64,000 nt of DNA, from contig JAJDAY010000019.1 of assembly GCA_029261655.1 (NCBI GenBank), positions 21,819 through 85,818 on the forward strand, given 5' to 3'. The notes under the pieces are model-generated. The model worked only from the letters and a program-made list of their open reading frames with translations, was not told the DNA's origin and did no database searches. Position 1 is the stretch's first letter. Each line of letters starts with the position of its first letter. Shown one piece after another: positions 44,078-53,756 of this stretch. Both the position numbers and the translations under genes were made by a program. This stretch comes from Nitrospinaceae bacterium. GTDB taxonomy: Bacteria; Nitrospinota; Nitrospinia; Nitrospinales; VA-1.

Positions 44078-45877
44078 ATGGGTGCGTCACCTCGTCCAAT
44101 CAAAATCACTGAAGTAGTTTTACGGGATGCCCATCAATCTCTGCTCGCGACACGCATGCGAACGGAAGACATGCTTCCCATCGCTGAAAAACTTGACCAG
44201 GTCGGATTTTTTTCTCTGGAAATGTGGGGCGGAGCCACCTTCGACTCCTGCATCCGATTTCTCAACGAAGACCCCTGGGACCGCCTTAGAAAACTCAAAC
44301 AGAAGATGCCCAACACGCCCTTCCAGATGTTGTTGCGCGGGCAGAACTGTGTGGGCTACCGGCATTACGCCGACGATGTCGTTGAACGTTTTGTCAAGCA
44401 TTCGGCGGACGAGGGCATGGATATCTTTCGGATATTTGACGCGCTCAATGATTTTCGTAATATTGAAACGGCGGTTAACACAGTAAAAAAATGCAATAAA
44501 ACCGTCGAAGGAACCATCAGCTACACGGTCAGCCCGGTTCATAATATTGAGCTTTATATCCAAATGGCCAAACGGCTTGAGGACATGGGGTCGGATATTC
44601 TATGTATCAAGGACATGGCAGGGCTTCTGACTCCCAAAGCGATTTTTGACCTGATCTCTGAAATCAAAAAGAACACCCAACTTCCAATCCACCTGCACAC
44701 GCATTCCACCACCGGTTTGGCGGGAATGAATATTCAAAGCGCCATTGATGCAGGGGTCGATATGGTAGACACGGCAATTTCCAGCATGTCGATGGGAACC
44801 TCACATTACCCCACGGAAAGTCTCGTGGCCGCTCTTCAGGGAACCGCTTACGATACGGGTCTGGACCTGGTCCTGCTGGAAGAAATTTCTAACTATTTCG
44901 CGGAAGTGCGAAAAAATTATGCCGAGTTCGAGAGCGATTTCAAGGGTGTGGACATAAACATTCTGAAATCGCAAATTCCCGGCGGCATGATTTCCAATAT
45001 GGAAAACCAGCTCCGGGAACAAAACGCCCTCGACAAACTGGAGGAAGTTTTAGAGGAAGTGCCCAGGGTCCGCAAGGACATGGGATATCCGCCTTTGGTC
45101 ACCCCCACCAGTCAGATCGTAGGCTCGCAGGCGACGCTCAATGTTCTCACAGGCAAACGTTATAAAATCATCACTAAGGAAACACGAGCCTGTGTGCTGG
45201 GAAAGTATGGCAAACTCCCCGGCCCCTTGAACGAAGAATTGCTGGCTAAAGTGACCGCGGATGACAAGGTCATTGATTGCCGACCGGCGGACCTTCTGAA
45301 ACCGGAATGGAAAACGGTGACCTCGGAACTTGGCAATGAGTACACCTCAGAAGACGACCGTCTTTCCTACGCCATGTTTCCAAAAGTCGCGCTGAATTTT
45401 TTTAAAACCCGTAACGACCCCGCACCGCCAAAACCCGCGCCCGCGAGCAAAGCCCCGGCACAGGCTGCCCCCGCCGCACCACAGGCCCGGACCGCTGTGG
45501 CCCAAGCGGCACACGCCGTGTACAACGTAAAAGTCAATGGCCGGGATTACCAGGTGGAAGTCGGTCCTGCAGGTTCCGCCCCTCTGGCGCCTGCCCCTCA
45601 GGCTCAATCACAGGCTGCGCCTGCTCCCAGTCCCCAGGCTACTCAACCCGCCGGCGGACCTGCAAAAGAAGTGGTCACCTCTCCGCTTCCAGGCTCGGTC
45701 TTCTCCATGAAAGTTAAAGTGGGGGACGCCGTCAATGCAGGCGATGTTCTGGTTGTTCTGGAATCCATGAAAATGGAGACCGAGGTGAAGTCTCATAACA
45801 ACGGCGTCATTCAGTCTATCGCCGTTGACGAAGGGGATAAAATCAACACTGGCGACGAACTACTCATCATCGGCTAA
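44078..45877 (+). CDS. oadA: oxaloacetate decarboxylase alpha subunit (biotin carboxyltransferase)
   Basis: This 599-residue protein has an N-terminal carboxyltransferase TIM barrel ([21 protein letters not shown], with the zinc site HLHTHSTTG), a conserved carboxylase domain (to about 450) and a long Ala/Pro-rich hinge. The C-terminal biotinyl domain has the lysine motif ESMKMETEV. It moves CO2 from oxaloacetate (or a related acid) to biotin. TAATG at 45875-45879 overlaps the oadB start by one base. The same fold occurs in pyruvate carboxylase subunit B, but the adjoining oadB and oadG favour the sodium pump. Confidence 0.93.
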   Translation: MGASPRPIKITEVVLRDAHQSLLATRMRTEDMLPIAEKLDQVGFFSLEMWGGATFDSCIRFLNEDPWDRLRKLKQKMPNTPFQMLLRGQNCVGYRHYADDVVERFVKHSADEGMDIFRIFDALNDFRNIETAVNTVKKCNKTVEGTISYTVSPVHNIELYIQMAKRLEDMGSDILCIKDMAGLLTPKAIFDLISEIKKNTQLPIHLHTHSTTGLAGMNIQSAIDAGVDMVDTAISSMSMGTSHYPTESLVAALQGTAYDTGLDLVLLEEISNYFAEVRKNYAEFESDFKGVDINILKSQIPGGMISNMENQLREQNALDKLEEVLEEVPRVRKDMGYPPLVTPTSQIVGSQATLNVLTGKRYKIITKETRACVLGKYGKLPGPLNEELLAKVTADDKVIDCRPADLLKPEWKTVTSELGNEYTSEDDRLSYAMFPKVALNFFKTRNDPAPPKPAPASKAPAQAAPAAPQARTAVAQAAHAVYNVKVNGRDYQVEVGPAGSAPLAPAPQAQSQAAPAPSPQATQPAGGPAKEVVTSPLPGSVFSMKVKVGDAVNAGDVLVVLESMKMETEVKSHNNGVIQSIAVDEGDKINTGDELLIIG

Positions 45878-47076
45878 TGGAATTAACTTTTTCAGGAGCC
45901 GCGCTCCAGATACTGCAATCGACCGGATTTTCGGCCATCAACTCAGGGCAGGTGATCATGCTGGGGGTCGCTTGCGTTTTACTCTATCTCGCTATCTGGA
46001 AAAAATTCGAACCGCTTTTACTGTTGCCCATCGGTTTCGGCTGTCTCATGGCCAATCTTCCGATGAGCATGATGATGAGCACCGACGACGGCGGCCTGCT
46101 GAATTTTTTCTACCAGGGAGTGAAGTACGAAATATTACCCCCCTTGATTTTTCTGGGTGTGGGCGCACTGACGGATTTTGGCCCCCTGCTTGCCAACCCG
46201 ACCACCTTACTGCTTGGGGCCGCCGCTCAGATCGGGGTCTACACCACTCTGGTGGGCGCTGTGTACCTGGGCTTCGACTTGCAAGAAGCAAGTGCGATCG
46301 GGATCATCGGCGGCGCCGATGGACCCACTTCGATTTTCATAGCCAGTAAACTGGCTCCCCACCTGCTGGCGCCTATCGCGGTCGCGGCCTATTCGTACAT
46401 GTCTCTGGTCCCCTTGATCCAACCCCCCATCATGCGCTGGTTGACCACGGGCAAAGAACGAAAAATCAAAATGGCCCAGTTAAAACCCATTTCGCAAACG
46501 GTCAAAATCGTTTTTCCGATTGTGGTGACTATCATTTGCTGTCTGATGTTACCGGCGGTCACCCCGTTGCTCGGCATGTTGATGCTGGGAAATTTATTTC
46601 GGGAAAGCGGCGTCACCGCCCGCTTGCACGAAACCTCCGAGACTCATTTGATCAATATCGTCACGATTTTGCTGGCGCTTGCGGTCGGCTCATCCATGAC
46701 AGCGGAATCTTTCCTCAAACTGGAAACCATCAAAATCATCGTTCTCGGTTTGCTGGCCTTCTGCATGGCCACCGCGGGAGGAGTGCTTTTTGGAAAACTC
46801 ATGAGCAAATTATCGGGCGGCAAGGTCAATCCCCTGATCGGATCGGCAGGCGTTTCAGCCGTTCCCATGGCCGCCCGCGTGTCTCAAAAAGTGGGGGCCG
46901 AAGAAGACCATACCAATTTTCTGTTGATGCACGCGATGGGTCCCAACGTGGCGGGAGTCATTGGAAGCGCCGTGGCGGCGGGTGTCTTTTTATCCTTATT
47001 CGGCGACCCCACAGCCCCAGGGCCGGAATCGCATGCGGCTATTGAATCCGTCGTGCAATCGATGGTCCAACGCTGA
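45877..47076 (+). CDS. oadB: sodium-pumping decarboxylase beta subunit
   Basis: This 399-residue integral membrane protein removes CO2 from carboxybiotin and drives Na+ outwards. Family marks are the [10 protein letters not shown] region, the reentrant-loop motif [13 protein letters not shown] with the key Asp, and [17 protein letters not shown] near the C-terminus. About eleven hydrophobic segments. One-base overlap with oadA. Confidence 0.95.
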   Translation: MELTFSGAALQILQSTGFSAINSGQVIMLGVACVLLYLAIWKKFEPLLLLPIGFGCLMANLPMSMMMSTDDGGLLNFFYQGVKYEILPPLIFLGVGALTDFGPLLANPTTLLLGAAAQIGVYTTLVGAVYLGFDLQEASAIGIIGGADGPTSIFIASKLAPHLLAPIAVAAYSYMSLVPLIQPPIMRWLTTGKERKIKMAQLKPISQTVKIVFPIVVTIICCLMLPAVTPLLGMLMLGNLFRESGVTARLHETSETHLINIVTILLALAVGSSMTAESFLKLETIKIIVLGLLAFCMATAGGVLFGKLMSKLSGGKVNPLIGSAGVSAVPMAARVSQKVGAEEDHTNFLLMHAMGPNVAGVIGSAVAAGVFLSLFGDPTAPGPESHAAIESVVQSMVQR

Positions 47077-47085
47077 GTCAATACC

Positions 47086-47364
47086 ATGAATGACGCACTC
47101 CTCACATCCATCACCGTTTCTGGAATCGCTATCCTTGTCATTTTTCTTGTTCTCACGATTCTCATATTCACCATTAAACTGCTGGTCCACCTGTTACCCT
47201 ACAAAGCGCCTCCGCCACAACCGCGCAAGGCACAGCAACCCCCCGCACCTCAAAACGCACCTTCGGACGTGGATACCGACATCGCCGTGATCACATCTGT
47301 CATGGCCTCACACTTGAGCCGGACACCGGGAAATCATCAGGTCATCAATGTTCAATCCCGATGA
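47086..47364 (+). CDS. oadG: oxaloacetate decarboxylase gamma-chain-like subunit
   Basis: This 92-residue protein has one N-terminal membrane helix (about 8-35), a Pro/Gln-rich linker and a terminal segment DTDIAVITSVMASHLSRTPG that matches the OadG family pattern. Gamma assembles alpha with beta and may bind zinc through His residues. It lies nine bases after oadB. Confidence 0.85.
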   Translation: MNDALLTSITVSGIAILVIFLVLTILIFTIKLLVHLLPYKAPPPQPRKAQQPPAPQNAPSDVDTDIAVITSVMASHLSRTPGNHQVINVQSR

Positions 47365-47410
47365 ACCCCAACTTCCTCGCTGATAGAGCCTTCTTCATAA
47401 TGACCCAGCC

Positions 47411-48277
47411 ATGATCGGGAAAAATGCGAAACCCTGGCAGGGAATTGGCGTGGATGTCGCATCCAGACTCTCGGCTCGGGAGATGTTGAGCAAGGCGAAA
47501 ATCGATCAACAGGTTTCCAAAAATAAAAGACTGAAATCCATCGAAAACGAGAGGGCGTTCCGCTTCTTCAAATCGTTTGCGGAGGCGGGTGACGCTGACA
47601 TTGAAACCATCGGGAGTCTGGAAAGTGAACGCATCGTCTGGGCTCTTGCCCGGTTGAACGCGGGTTTTTCCCTGGATGAAGTGGACAAAGTCGAGGGTTA
47701 TCTTTTGTTGGCATCCCGCCAGGAGAACAGGGAATCGATCCAGATCCAGTTTATAACGATGCGGGAGGTTTGCAACAACACGCTCCCCTTAACCATTAAA
47801 ACAAGAACCACTTTCAGAAACACCTTCCTGACCGCCTCAAAGTTTCCCCCGGACTTTGAAAAAAAAGCCAGGGAGGTCATCGCTTCGGCTCGAACCGCGA
47901 TTTCGGCTTTTCATTCCGATGCCCAACGCCTGGCAAATGAAATCATTGACGAGCCAATCGCCAATCGCTATATGTTTGATGTCTTCCAACCCGAAACTTC
48001 CGTAAACCTGCCTTCGATCGGGCAAAAAGAAATTGAAGAGCACGCTGAGGAAAAAACCAGAATGGCGATTGAGGCGATAGATAACGCTCCTGGAAATGAT
48101 TTAAAAACCGCACACCGAACGGTATGGGGTTTGTTAAACGCCGTGACCTGCATGGTCGATCATCATCTTGGTAAGGATCAGGACTTTCGTTTACGACAGG
48201 CATGGTTCGGCACCTCCCTGAAAATCAAACAGAGAGCGCTTGAGCTGGCACTGGCCTTGCTTTCCCCACAGAGATGA
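47411..48277 (+). CDS. DUF932-like protein (phage/plasmid-associated family)
   Basis: The 288-residue protein follows the DUF932 outline. It has an N-terminal WQGIGVDVASRLSAREMLSKA, then AFRFFKSFAEAGDADIETIGSLESERIVWALARL, VEGYLLLAS, and the marker QFITMREVCNNTLPLTIKTRTTFRN, with a helical end. DUF932 proteins are mostly carried by phages and plasmids and their biochemical role is unknown. Here it stands 46 bases behind oadG, with no mobile genes around. No good ribosome site precedes the ATG, so the start may be later. Convergent with the second AsmA-like gene. Confidence 0.7.
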   Translation: MIGKNAKPWQGIGVDVASRLSAREMLSKAKIDQQVSKNKRLKSIENERAFRFFKSFAEAGDADIETIGSLESERIVWALARLNAGFSLDEVDKVEGYLLLASRQENRESIQIQFITMREVCNNTLPLTIKTRTTFRNTFLTASKFPPDFEKKAREVIASARTAISAFHSDAQRLANEIIDEPIANRYMFDVFQPETSVNLPSIGQKEIEEHAEEKTRMAIEAIDNAPGNDLKTAHRTVWGLLNAVTCMVDHHLGKDQDFRLRQAWFGTSLKIKQRALELALALLSPQR

Positions 48278-48413
48278 AAATTGCTCACGACGGACAATGG
48301 CTTTATAGGGTTTCTTAAAGCTCGTCAGCAAAACACCCCCCCCTTCTACGCATGAAAGCAACGGACGGAATACGACAAACGGGAGCCGACTGTTTCGCCC
48401 CACGTAGCGGGGG

Positions 48414-51400
48414 TCAATTCGTTTCTTCCCTTTGCGGGTTTAGAATATATTCCGGCGTTTGCAAAAACCCCTGGAAAATGCCGACCACTTTTTTGGTCAA
48501 GGAGGTGAAGGGAATGGCTTTCATTTTTGGGTTATCGAACTTGCCTTTGACCGTGAAGTAAGTTTTTACCAGGCTTTCCTCATCGCCCCCGGTGATAATT
48601 TTCCCGAACACCGGAATCTTCGTTAAAATTTTATCAAGGGCCGCAAGCGGGGCAACGCCCAGCACCGTGTCCATTTCATTCTCGTTGAGATCAAATGTTC
48701 CCACAAGTGAACTCCGGCGTTTTTTATCTTCATAAATAAAATTTTCTGTCGTGGCGATGCCTTTGACCAATGAAAATTTTCCGGCAATTTGCTCGTAAGG
48801 TGAAAAACTGTCTTCCAGAGGTTTTTCATCGGCTTCATCGACCTCTTCTTGAAATCCAAACAACCTGAGCGCCCCGGTTTTTAATCTTCCGTGGTCGATC
48901 TGGCCGGAACCAAAGTCAAAAGATGTTTTAACGATTAAAGACTTCCCGATTTCCTTCAGCTCATTCCCCTGACCTTTCACCCGGATATCCAGGGTTTTCA
49001 ATTGACCTGTCAACCCATTTTGAAAGGTGTCGCCGAACAAAAAGAAAAATTCCTGAGCCGGAATTTTTTCCGCCTGTATCAATCCCTTGAAGCGCAAGGC
49101 GTCGGAGTCACCCATCTCAAAAATTCCTCGGCCACGAATACTGCCCTCTTTTCCCAGGTCCAATTTGCTGATTTTAATTTTCTTTTTCTCTACGGAAACA
49201 TCTCCGGAAACCAGTTTCAAGGTCAAACGCCTGAAATCCAGCTCATCCAGATCAAACTTTATTTGGGTCGTTCCCTTGGAAAACAATTCCGATTCGTTTA
49301 ACAAACTGCCCAAATCGGCATCTCCAGCATTTTTCTCAGGAAGCAGTTCTTCTATCACCAGGCGTTTTCCGGAAACCCTGACATTCATTTTTGGCGTGGG
49401 GCCGGGTTGGTAATCGCCCTCAAAATCAACTGCGGATAAATCGGACGCAAGACGTCCCTCACTCAGGGCGAACGTGTTTCCTGAATATTTCACCCCGGCG
49501 TTCAAGGTAAGAACCTGACCATGACCCTCAGGAAGAAATTCCAGGTTGATAAGATTCGCCGTTCCTGTAAAGCTGGAATTCTCCAGGTGATTGATATTTC
49601 CCTGCCCCTGAATTTGAAAATCGGCGGATCCCTTTTGGTTGACTTTGTAAGGCTTTAGAAATTGCGTCAATAATTCTGTCTTGAATTTGCTGGAGTTCAT
49701 CTGAATAAAAAATTTTGGGTCCTTCAGGCTTCTGATATTTGCCTTCCCGGTGATTCTATTTTCTTCCAGATCGTAAATAATATTCTTCACAACGATTCCT
49801 TCTTCGGAATCAAAATTTCCCTTGAGTTCAACTTTATTAAAAGCGTTTTCGGGCTTGATAAACAAATCTTCATACTGGTAGGAAGCCAAAGATAAATCCA
49901 CGATGTGGTCGAATTCCAATTCATGAATCGACCCCTTAATTTTGATCTCGGTTGCCAGCGTTCCTGTGTAGTTTAAATTTTTAATGAAAGGAATATTTTT
50001 CAAGCCCGCAGGATGAAAGCTTGGGGATTTGGCCACAAGGTCAAACTCCGGCCCTTTTGGAGAGTAGGGGGTGAGCTTACCATCCAGTTGAACGGGAGAA
50101 TCGCCGTACCATCCTTTCACCGCAATCAGGTGAAGAGGTCCTTCTCCAAATTTTATCACCCCCGAAAGATTGGACACCGGCCAATACTCATCTTCGTATT
50201 GCAGGGATAAATCCTGAAGCTCTATTTCACCCCAGTCTATTTCCGTTTCAGGTGCCAGAGGATTGCCGAGGGACTTATAATTCACCTGCACCCGCCCGCT
50301 GGTGTACCGGGCTCCCTGGTGGAGAATGTCAAAAGGATATTCCAACTCAAGGTCCGAAATGACCGCCGGCAACTCGGCCACATCCAGGTTGTAAGTACCT
50401 GACATCTCCCTTGAGGGAATGTCTTTTTTCATGATGACTTTACCGAACACCTTGGCAAAGGTGCTCTTACCAAAACCGCCGGAAAAATTATCAAACACAA
50501 TAACGGGAAGCGCGAGCTCTTTATCCGTTTTGGCCTCCGGCGGAATCAAATTGAAATCGATCTTGCCGTTCAAATGCTCGATCCTTGGGCCGATTCCATC
50601 CATATACAGAGAAACATCTTCCATGAAAATATTTCCCGTCAAAGCAAGTTTTTCAGGCTCAAGCAACGGCCCGGTCAGATGCATCTGAAATCTGCCGGGT
50701 CCGGCCATTTCACGGTATACGCTGATAAAATCCTGGTAGGAATTGCCGTTGAGCGCCTTCATCAAGGTGGGATGGAATTTACTCAATTCAATTTTATTGT
50801 CCAAAGAAAGATCGATGCTCGGACGATCGACCACACTTTTAATCGTTCCCTGTACATCGGCCAGGAGATGATCCTGATAGTGGGCCTTCTCGATTTTCAA
50901 CTCCCCGTTGCCCGATTCCAGACTGAAAGAACCGGTCACATGCTTGAGCAAGGGCAAGGGGTCCTGCCAGTCCATGTGTTTCATCCGCACTTTCAAAGAA
51001 AGGAGGTTGAAGTTCTCATCATCCGTCAGATGGTTGAGCTTGGACCAGGTCCCGTCAAACTTCAAAGACGCGACTTCAAAGGTTCCATTTTTGAATTGTT
51101 TGCTCACCTTCTGGTGATACTCGCGGGGAATGATCTTGAGCGGCAAGTAACTTTCACTTTTGTTGACTTTAAATCCTCCGGTTTTTATATCGAAGGAGAT
51201 GGACGGATCTTCGGATAAATATTGCCCCAGAGTCCCCGTGGCCGTGAAGCTGAAGGCGTCGGAAACCATTTTCACTTCGGTGAACCGGAGCGTGTCTTCG
51301 CTGAGATCGACCTCATAGTCCAGAGTGCCCCGGTGCGGAACCGATGGGTCTCGAAGAACGGGTCCTGAAACCTCCTGTCCGGAGCTGAATTTCAATTTCC

Positions 51401-52244
51401 CTTTTGAACGCATGACTCCCGCCAGGCTTCCTGAAAAATCCGACACCAAAGATATTCGGCTTTCGCCCAGCATGGCGTGATTTATTTTTTTAAGGTAGGG
51501 CTGAAAACGGGCCATTGGCAGATCCTGAATTTCAGCATTTCCGTCGATGGAAAACCCCGACAGGTCCCAGTTCCTAGTTGGGTTGTCCAGAGTACCGGAA
51601 ATTTTTATTTTGGTGGGCCGGTCGGGGTTCAGTATCCCCCCCTCCAGAAGAAACTCATACGGGATTTTCAAAAACTTTTTTTTGACTAAAACATGAACGT
51701 TATTCAGTTGAAGCGGGATGGGTTTGCTTTCGGGAAAGGCTTTAAAATCAATGAAGCTGATTTGTCCTCCTTTGATTTCCAGTTTTTTAACCAGACTTCC
51801 TTTGATCATCTCTAAAAAATCATCTTCTCCCGCCCTTGACGCCACTTGCGGCAGACGACCCATGCCCAGCCTGCCTTTACGATCGCGAATCAATTGTAAA
51901 AATATTCCCTCGACTTCAACTTTTTTTACTTCAATACGCTGATCCAGCAGAGGCACAAGTTTGACCACCATCCACAAGCTTTTGGCGTAAAATTTTGGTT
52001 TTCCTTCATAGGCCCCGCCGATCGTCACCTCTTTGAGTTTGACGCTCAGCCCTTTGACAAAATCCATCTCCGCCGACCCGATGGACACTTCTTTCCCCGT
52101 CAGATCCTCAAGCCGTTCCACAGCCATTTCCTTGAACCTCTCCAAGTCGCTGAACTTGACGTAAAGCGTCCCCAATACGGCGACCACCAACAAAAAAATG
52201 CCGGCAAGGCTATAGAGAGCGATCTTTTTTTTAGAAACAACCAT
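48414..52244 (-). CDS. giant AsmA/YhdP-like envelope protein
   Basis: The 1276-residue protein has one N-terminal membrane helix (about 7-28) and a long beta-rich periplasmic part. The entry segment (FKEMAVERLEDLTGKEVSIGSAEMDFVKGLSVKLKEV) is AsmA-like. The C-terminal part (SGQIDHGRLKTGALRLFGF, then FNLNENEMDTVLGVAPLAALDKILTKIPVFGKIITG) matches the AsmA-C/YhdP end. Relatives form phospholipid-transfer bridges between the membranes. With the 1360-residue protein at 34723 the window has two such giants. It is a single gene. Confidence 0.85.
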   Translation of the reverse strand: MVVSKKKIALYSLAGIFLLVVAVLGTLYVKFSDLERFKEMAVERLEDLTGKEVSIGSAEMDFVKGLSVKLKEVTIGGAYEGKPKFYAKSLWMVVKLVPLLDQRIEVKKVEVEGIFLQLIRDRKGRLGMGRLPQVASRAGEDDFLEMIKGSLVKKLEIKGGQISFIDFKAFPESKPIPLQLNNVHVLVKKKFLKIPYEFLLEGGILNPDRPTKIKISGTLDNPTRNWDLSGFSIDGNAEIQDLPMARFQPYLKKINHAMLGESRISLVSDFSGSLAGVMRSKGKLKFSSGQEVSGPVLRDPSVPHRGTLDYEVDLSEDTLRFTEVKMVSDAFSFTATGTLGQYLSEDPSISFDIKTGGFKVNKSESYLPLKIIPREYHQKVSKQFKNGTFEVASLKFDGTWSKLNHLTDDENFNLLSLKVRMKHMDWQDPLPLLKHVTGSFSLESGNGELKIEKAHYQDHLLADVQGTIKSVVDRPSIDLSLDNKIELSKFHPTLMKALNGNSYQDFISVYREMAGPGRFQMHLTGPLLEPEKLALTGNIFMEDVSLYMDGIGPRIEHLNGKIDFNLIPPEAKTDKELALPVIVFDNFSGGFGKSTFAKVFGKVIMKKDIPSREMSGTYNLDVAELPAVISDLELEYPFDILHQGARYTSGRVQVNYKSLGNPLAPETEIDWGEIELQDLSLQYEDEYWPVSNLSGVIKFGEGPLHLIAVKGWYGDSPVQLDGKLTPYSPKGPEFDLVAKSPSFHPAGLKNIPFIKNLNYTGTLATEIKIKGSIHELEFDHIVDLSLASYQYEDLFIKPENAFNKVELKGNFDSEEGIVVKNIIYDLEENRITGKANIRSLKDPKFFIQMNSSKFKTELLTQFLKPYKVNQKGSADFQIQGQGNINHLENSSFTGTANLINLEFLPEGHGQVLTLNAGVKYSGNTFALSEGRLASDLSAVDFEGDYQPGPTPKMNVRVSGKRLVIEELLPEKNAGDADLGSLLNESELFSKGTTQIKFDLDELDFRRLTLKLVSGDVSVEKKKIKISKLDLGKEGSIRGRGIFEMGDSDALRFKGLIQAEKIPAQEFFFLFGDTFQNGLTGQLKTLDIRVKGQGNELKEIGKSLIVKTSFDFGSGQIDHGRLKTGALRLFGFQEEVDEADEKPLEDSFSPYEQIAGKFSLVKGIATTENFIYEDKKRRSSLVGTFDLNENEMDTVLGVAPLAALDKILTKIPVFGKIITGGDEESLVKTYFTVKGKFDNPKMKAIPFTSLTKKVVGIFQGFLQTPEYILNPQREETN

Positions 52245-52415
52245 AAAATATTTTTAGAACGTTGGGAAAACGTTACAATAGCTCACAATCTTTCTTATTG
52301 GAAGGCGGCAAGAACGGACCCTGTTTTAAAGGGAAAACCTATTCCATTTCAAGAGATGCGCTGACTGCAATTGGAAGGCAAACTATATATATATCATGAA
52401 GTTACAGAATTTTCA

Positions 52416-53198
52416 ATGCCTGAGAACCACCGCCTGAATCCTAAAAATATGGAAGACTCAAAACCCTCGATTTTATATGGGATCAACCCCGTCCTGGAAG
52501 CTTTAAAAGCCCGGACAAGGCAGTGCCATGAAATCGTCGTGAAAGATAATCATTCCAACTCAAGAATCCAATCGGTTCTGGCGCTGGCCAGATCGCTCCA
52601 GGTAAAGGTTGCAACCCTTCCAAATAAGGAGTTTCAGCAACAATACGGAAACTACGCCCACCAAAGTATTATAGGGTATTTTTCCCCACGGAAACCCCTC
52701 GATTTGAACGATTTGATTGACCAGGCATTAAAAGCCGGACCCACCCCGACTTTGGTCCTGCTGGACGGGATTCAGGACCCGCAAAACCTCGGGGCTATCA
52801 TTCGGGCGGCCCAGACCTTGGGTATTCAGGGTGTGATACTGCCGGAACGTCGGAGCGCACAGCTCACGGAAACCGTTGCCAAATGTTCGGCGGGTGCCAT
52901 TGAGCGACTGCCCATCGCCTCTGTAAATAATCTCGTCCCGTCTTTGGAACGTTTGAAAAAAGCGGGGTTCTGGATTGTGGGGGTGGACTCAGGCGGCAAA
53001 ACACCGTGTTGGGACTTCCAGTTTGATATGCCGGTGGCTCTGGTGATCGGCGGGGAGGAAAAAGGCATTCGACCCCTGGTGCGGAAAAATTGCGATTTCA
53101 CCGTCAACATTCCCATGACGGGAACCCTGGATTCTCTAAACGCCGCCACGGCAAGCGCTGTGGTTTTTTATGAAATTTTGCGACAAAAAAAACGGTGA
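52416..53198 (+). CDS. rlmB: 23S rRNA (guanosine-2251-2'-O)-methyltransferase
   Basis: This SPOUT methyltransferase modifies the ribosomal P-loop. The substrate-binding N-domain starts at SILYGINPVLEALKA. Motif I is QDPQNLGAIIRAAQTLG with the catalytic Arg; motif II is VIGGEEKGIRPLVRKNCD and motif III IPMTGTLDSLNAATA. ATG 52416 gives 260 residues and ATG 52449 gives 249, closer to typical RlmB. Neither has a clear ribosome site. The stop codon lies inside the stem of the terminator shared with rpsU. Confidence 0.93.
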   Translation: MPENHRLNPKNMEDSKPSILYGINPVLEALKARTRQCHEIVVKDNHSNSRIQSVLALARSLQVKVATLPNKEFQQQYGNYAHQSIIGYFSPRKPLDLNDLIDQALKAGPTPTLVLLDGIQDPQNLGAIIRAAQTLGIQGVILPERRSAQLTETVAKCSAGAIERLPIASVNNLVPSLERLKKAGFWIVGVDSGGKTPCWDFQFDMPVALVIGGEEKGIRPLVRKNCDFTVNIPMTGTLDSLNAATASAVVFYEILRQKKR

Positions 53199-53222
53199 GA
53201 AACCCTGAGGTTTTTCACCGTT
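53185..53222 (-). terminator. terminator of rpsU, overlapping the rlmB stop
   Basis: A 14-bp stem (53191-53204 with 53209-53222, one G-U pair, loop CTGA) is followed on the minus strand by eight T residues. It is 29 bases after the rpsU stop. The rlmB stop (53196-53198) lies in the stem, so one structure can end both convergent transcripts. Confidence 0.85.
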
Positions 53223-53250
53223 ATATAAACTTTATTCCTGAGCAGGCTCA

Positions 53251-53451
53251 TTACATAGCGAAAGATCGCCGTCTTTTAAGAGCCGCTTTTCTTTTTTTCT
53301 TAGCCTCTTTCTGTTTGCGCTTTTTCTTGACGGAAGGTTTTTCATAAAACCTTCGCCGCTTTAATTCCTTCAGCAAACCTTCTTTCGTCATTTGCCGCTT
53401 GAGCACTTTCAAGGCTTTTTCAACCTGGTTTTGATAGACTGTTACTTCCAA
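53251..53451 (-). CDS. rpsU: 30S ribosomal protein S21
   Basis: This 66-residue basic protein has the S21 core TVYQNQVEKALKVLKRQM, TKEGLLKELKRRRFYEKPS and a Lys/Arg-rich tail. It helps 30S subunits engage the mRNA Shine-Dalgarno region. The start is a TTG at 53451: the S21 N-terminus (EVTVYQ) begins there, and GGGAGGGGGG lies seven bases upstream. The open frame runs further upstream but carries no S21 sequence. Convergent with rlmB. Confidence 0.94.
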   Translation of the reverse strand: MEVTVYQNQVEKALKVLKRQMTKEGLLKELKRRRFYEKPSVKKKRKQKEAKKKRKAALKRRRSFAM

Positions 53452-53685
53452 AAAATAACCCCCCCTCCCAATATTTAATTTGTCCTGAACAGTCATCCTC
53501 AGGATGCCGTCATGCACTATTAATCCCGTCCGCATCTTCAATAAAAACCCTGGGCCATACCCAAAACCCATGACGGAAATCCAGAATTTTCAGTAAGCTT
53601 GGAATTATGCAGAGATTTTTTTTTAAAGTCAATGCCTAAATGGCTGAAAAAACAATCCTCCCCTGAAACCCCCATGACAAGCGGT

Positions 53686-53713
53686 TTGACTGACCAAAAA
53701 TAACAGGTATATT
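53686..53713 (+). promoter_or_regulatory. sigma70 promoter of the ChaN-PDZ gene
   Basis: TTGACT (53686-53691), a 16-base spacer and TATATT (53708-53713). It rules out translation from a TTG at 53712, which would overlap the -10, and supports the ATG at 53757. Confidence 0.55.
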
Positions 53714-53756
53714 GTTGAAACTCTATAAAAAACCCACAATTTGCAAAAAGACGCTC

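Noticed and set aside
53452..53571. N-terminal extension of rpsU (40 extra codons)
   Set aside because: The extra residues do not fit S21, and the Shine-Dalgarno directly before TTG 53451 explains the start.
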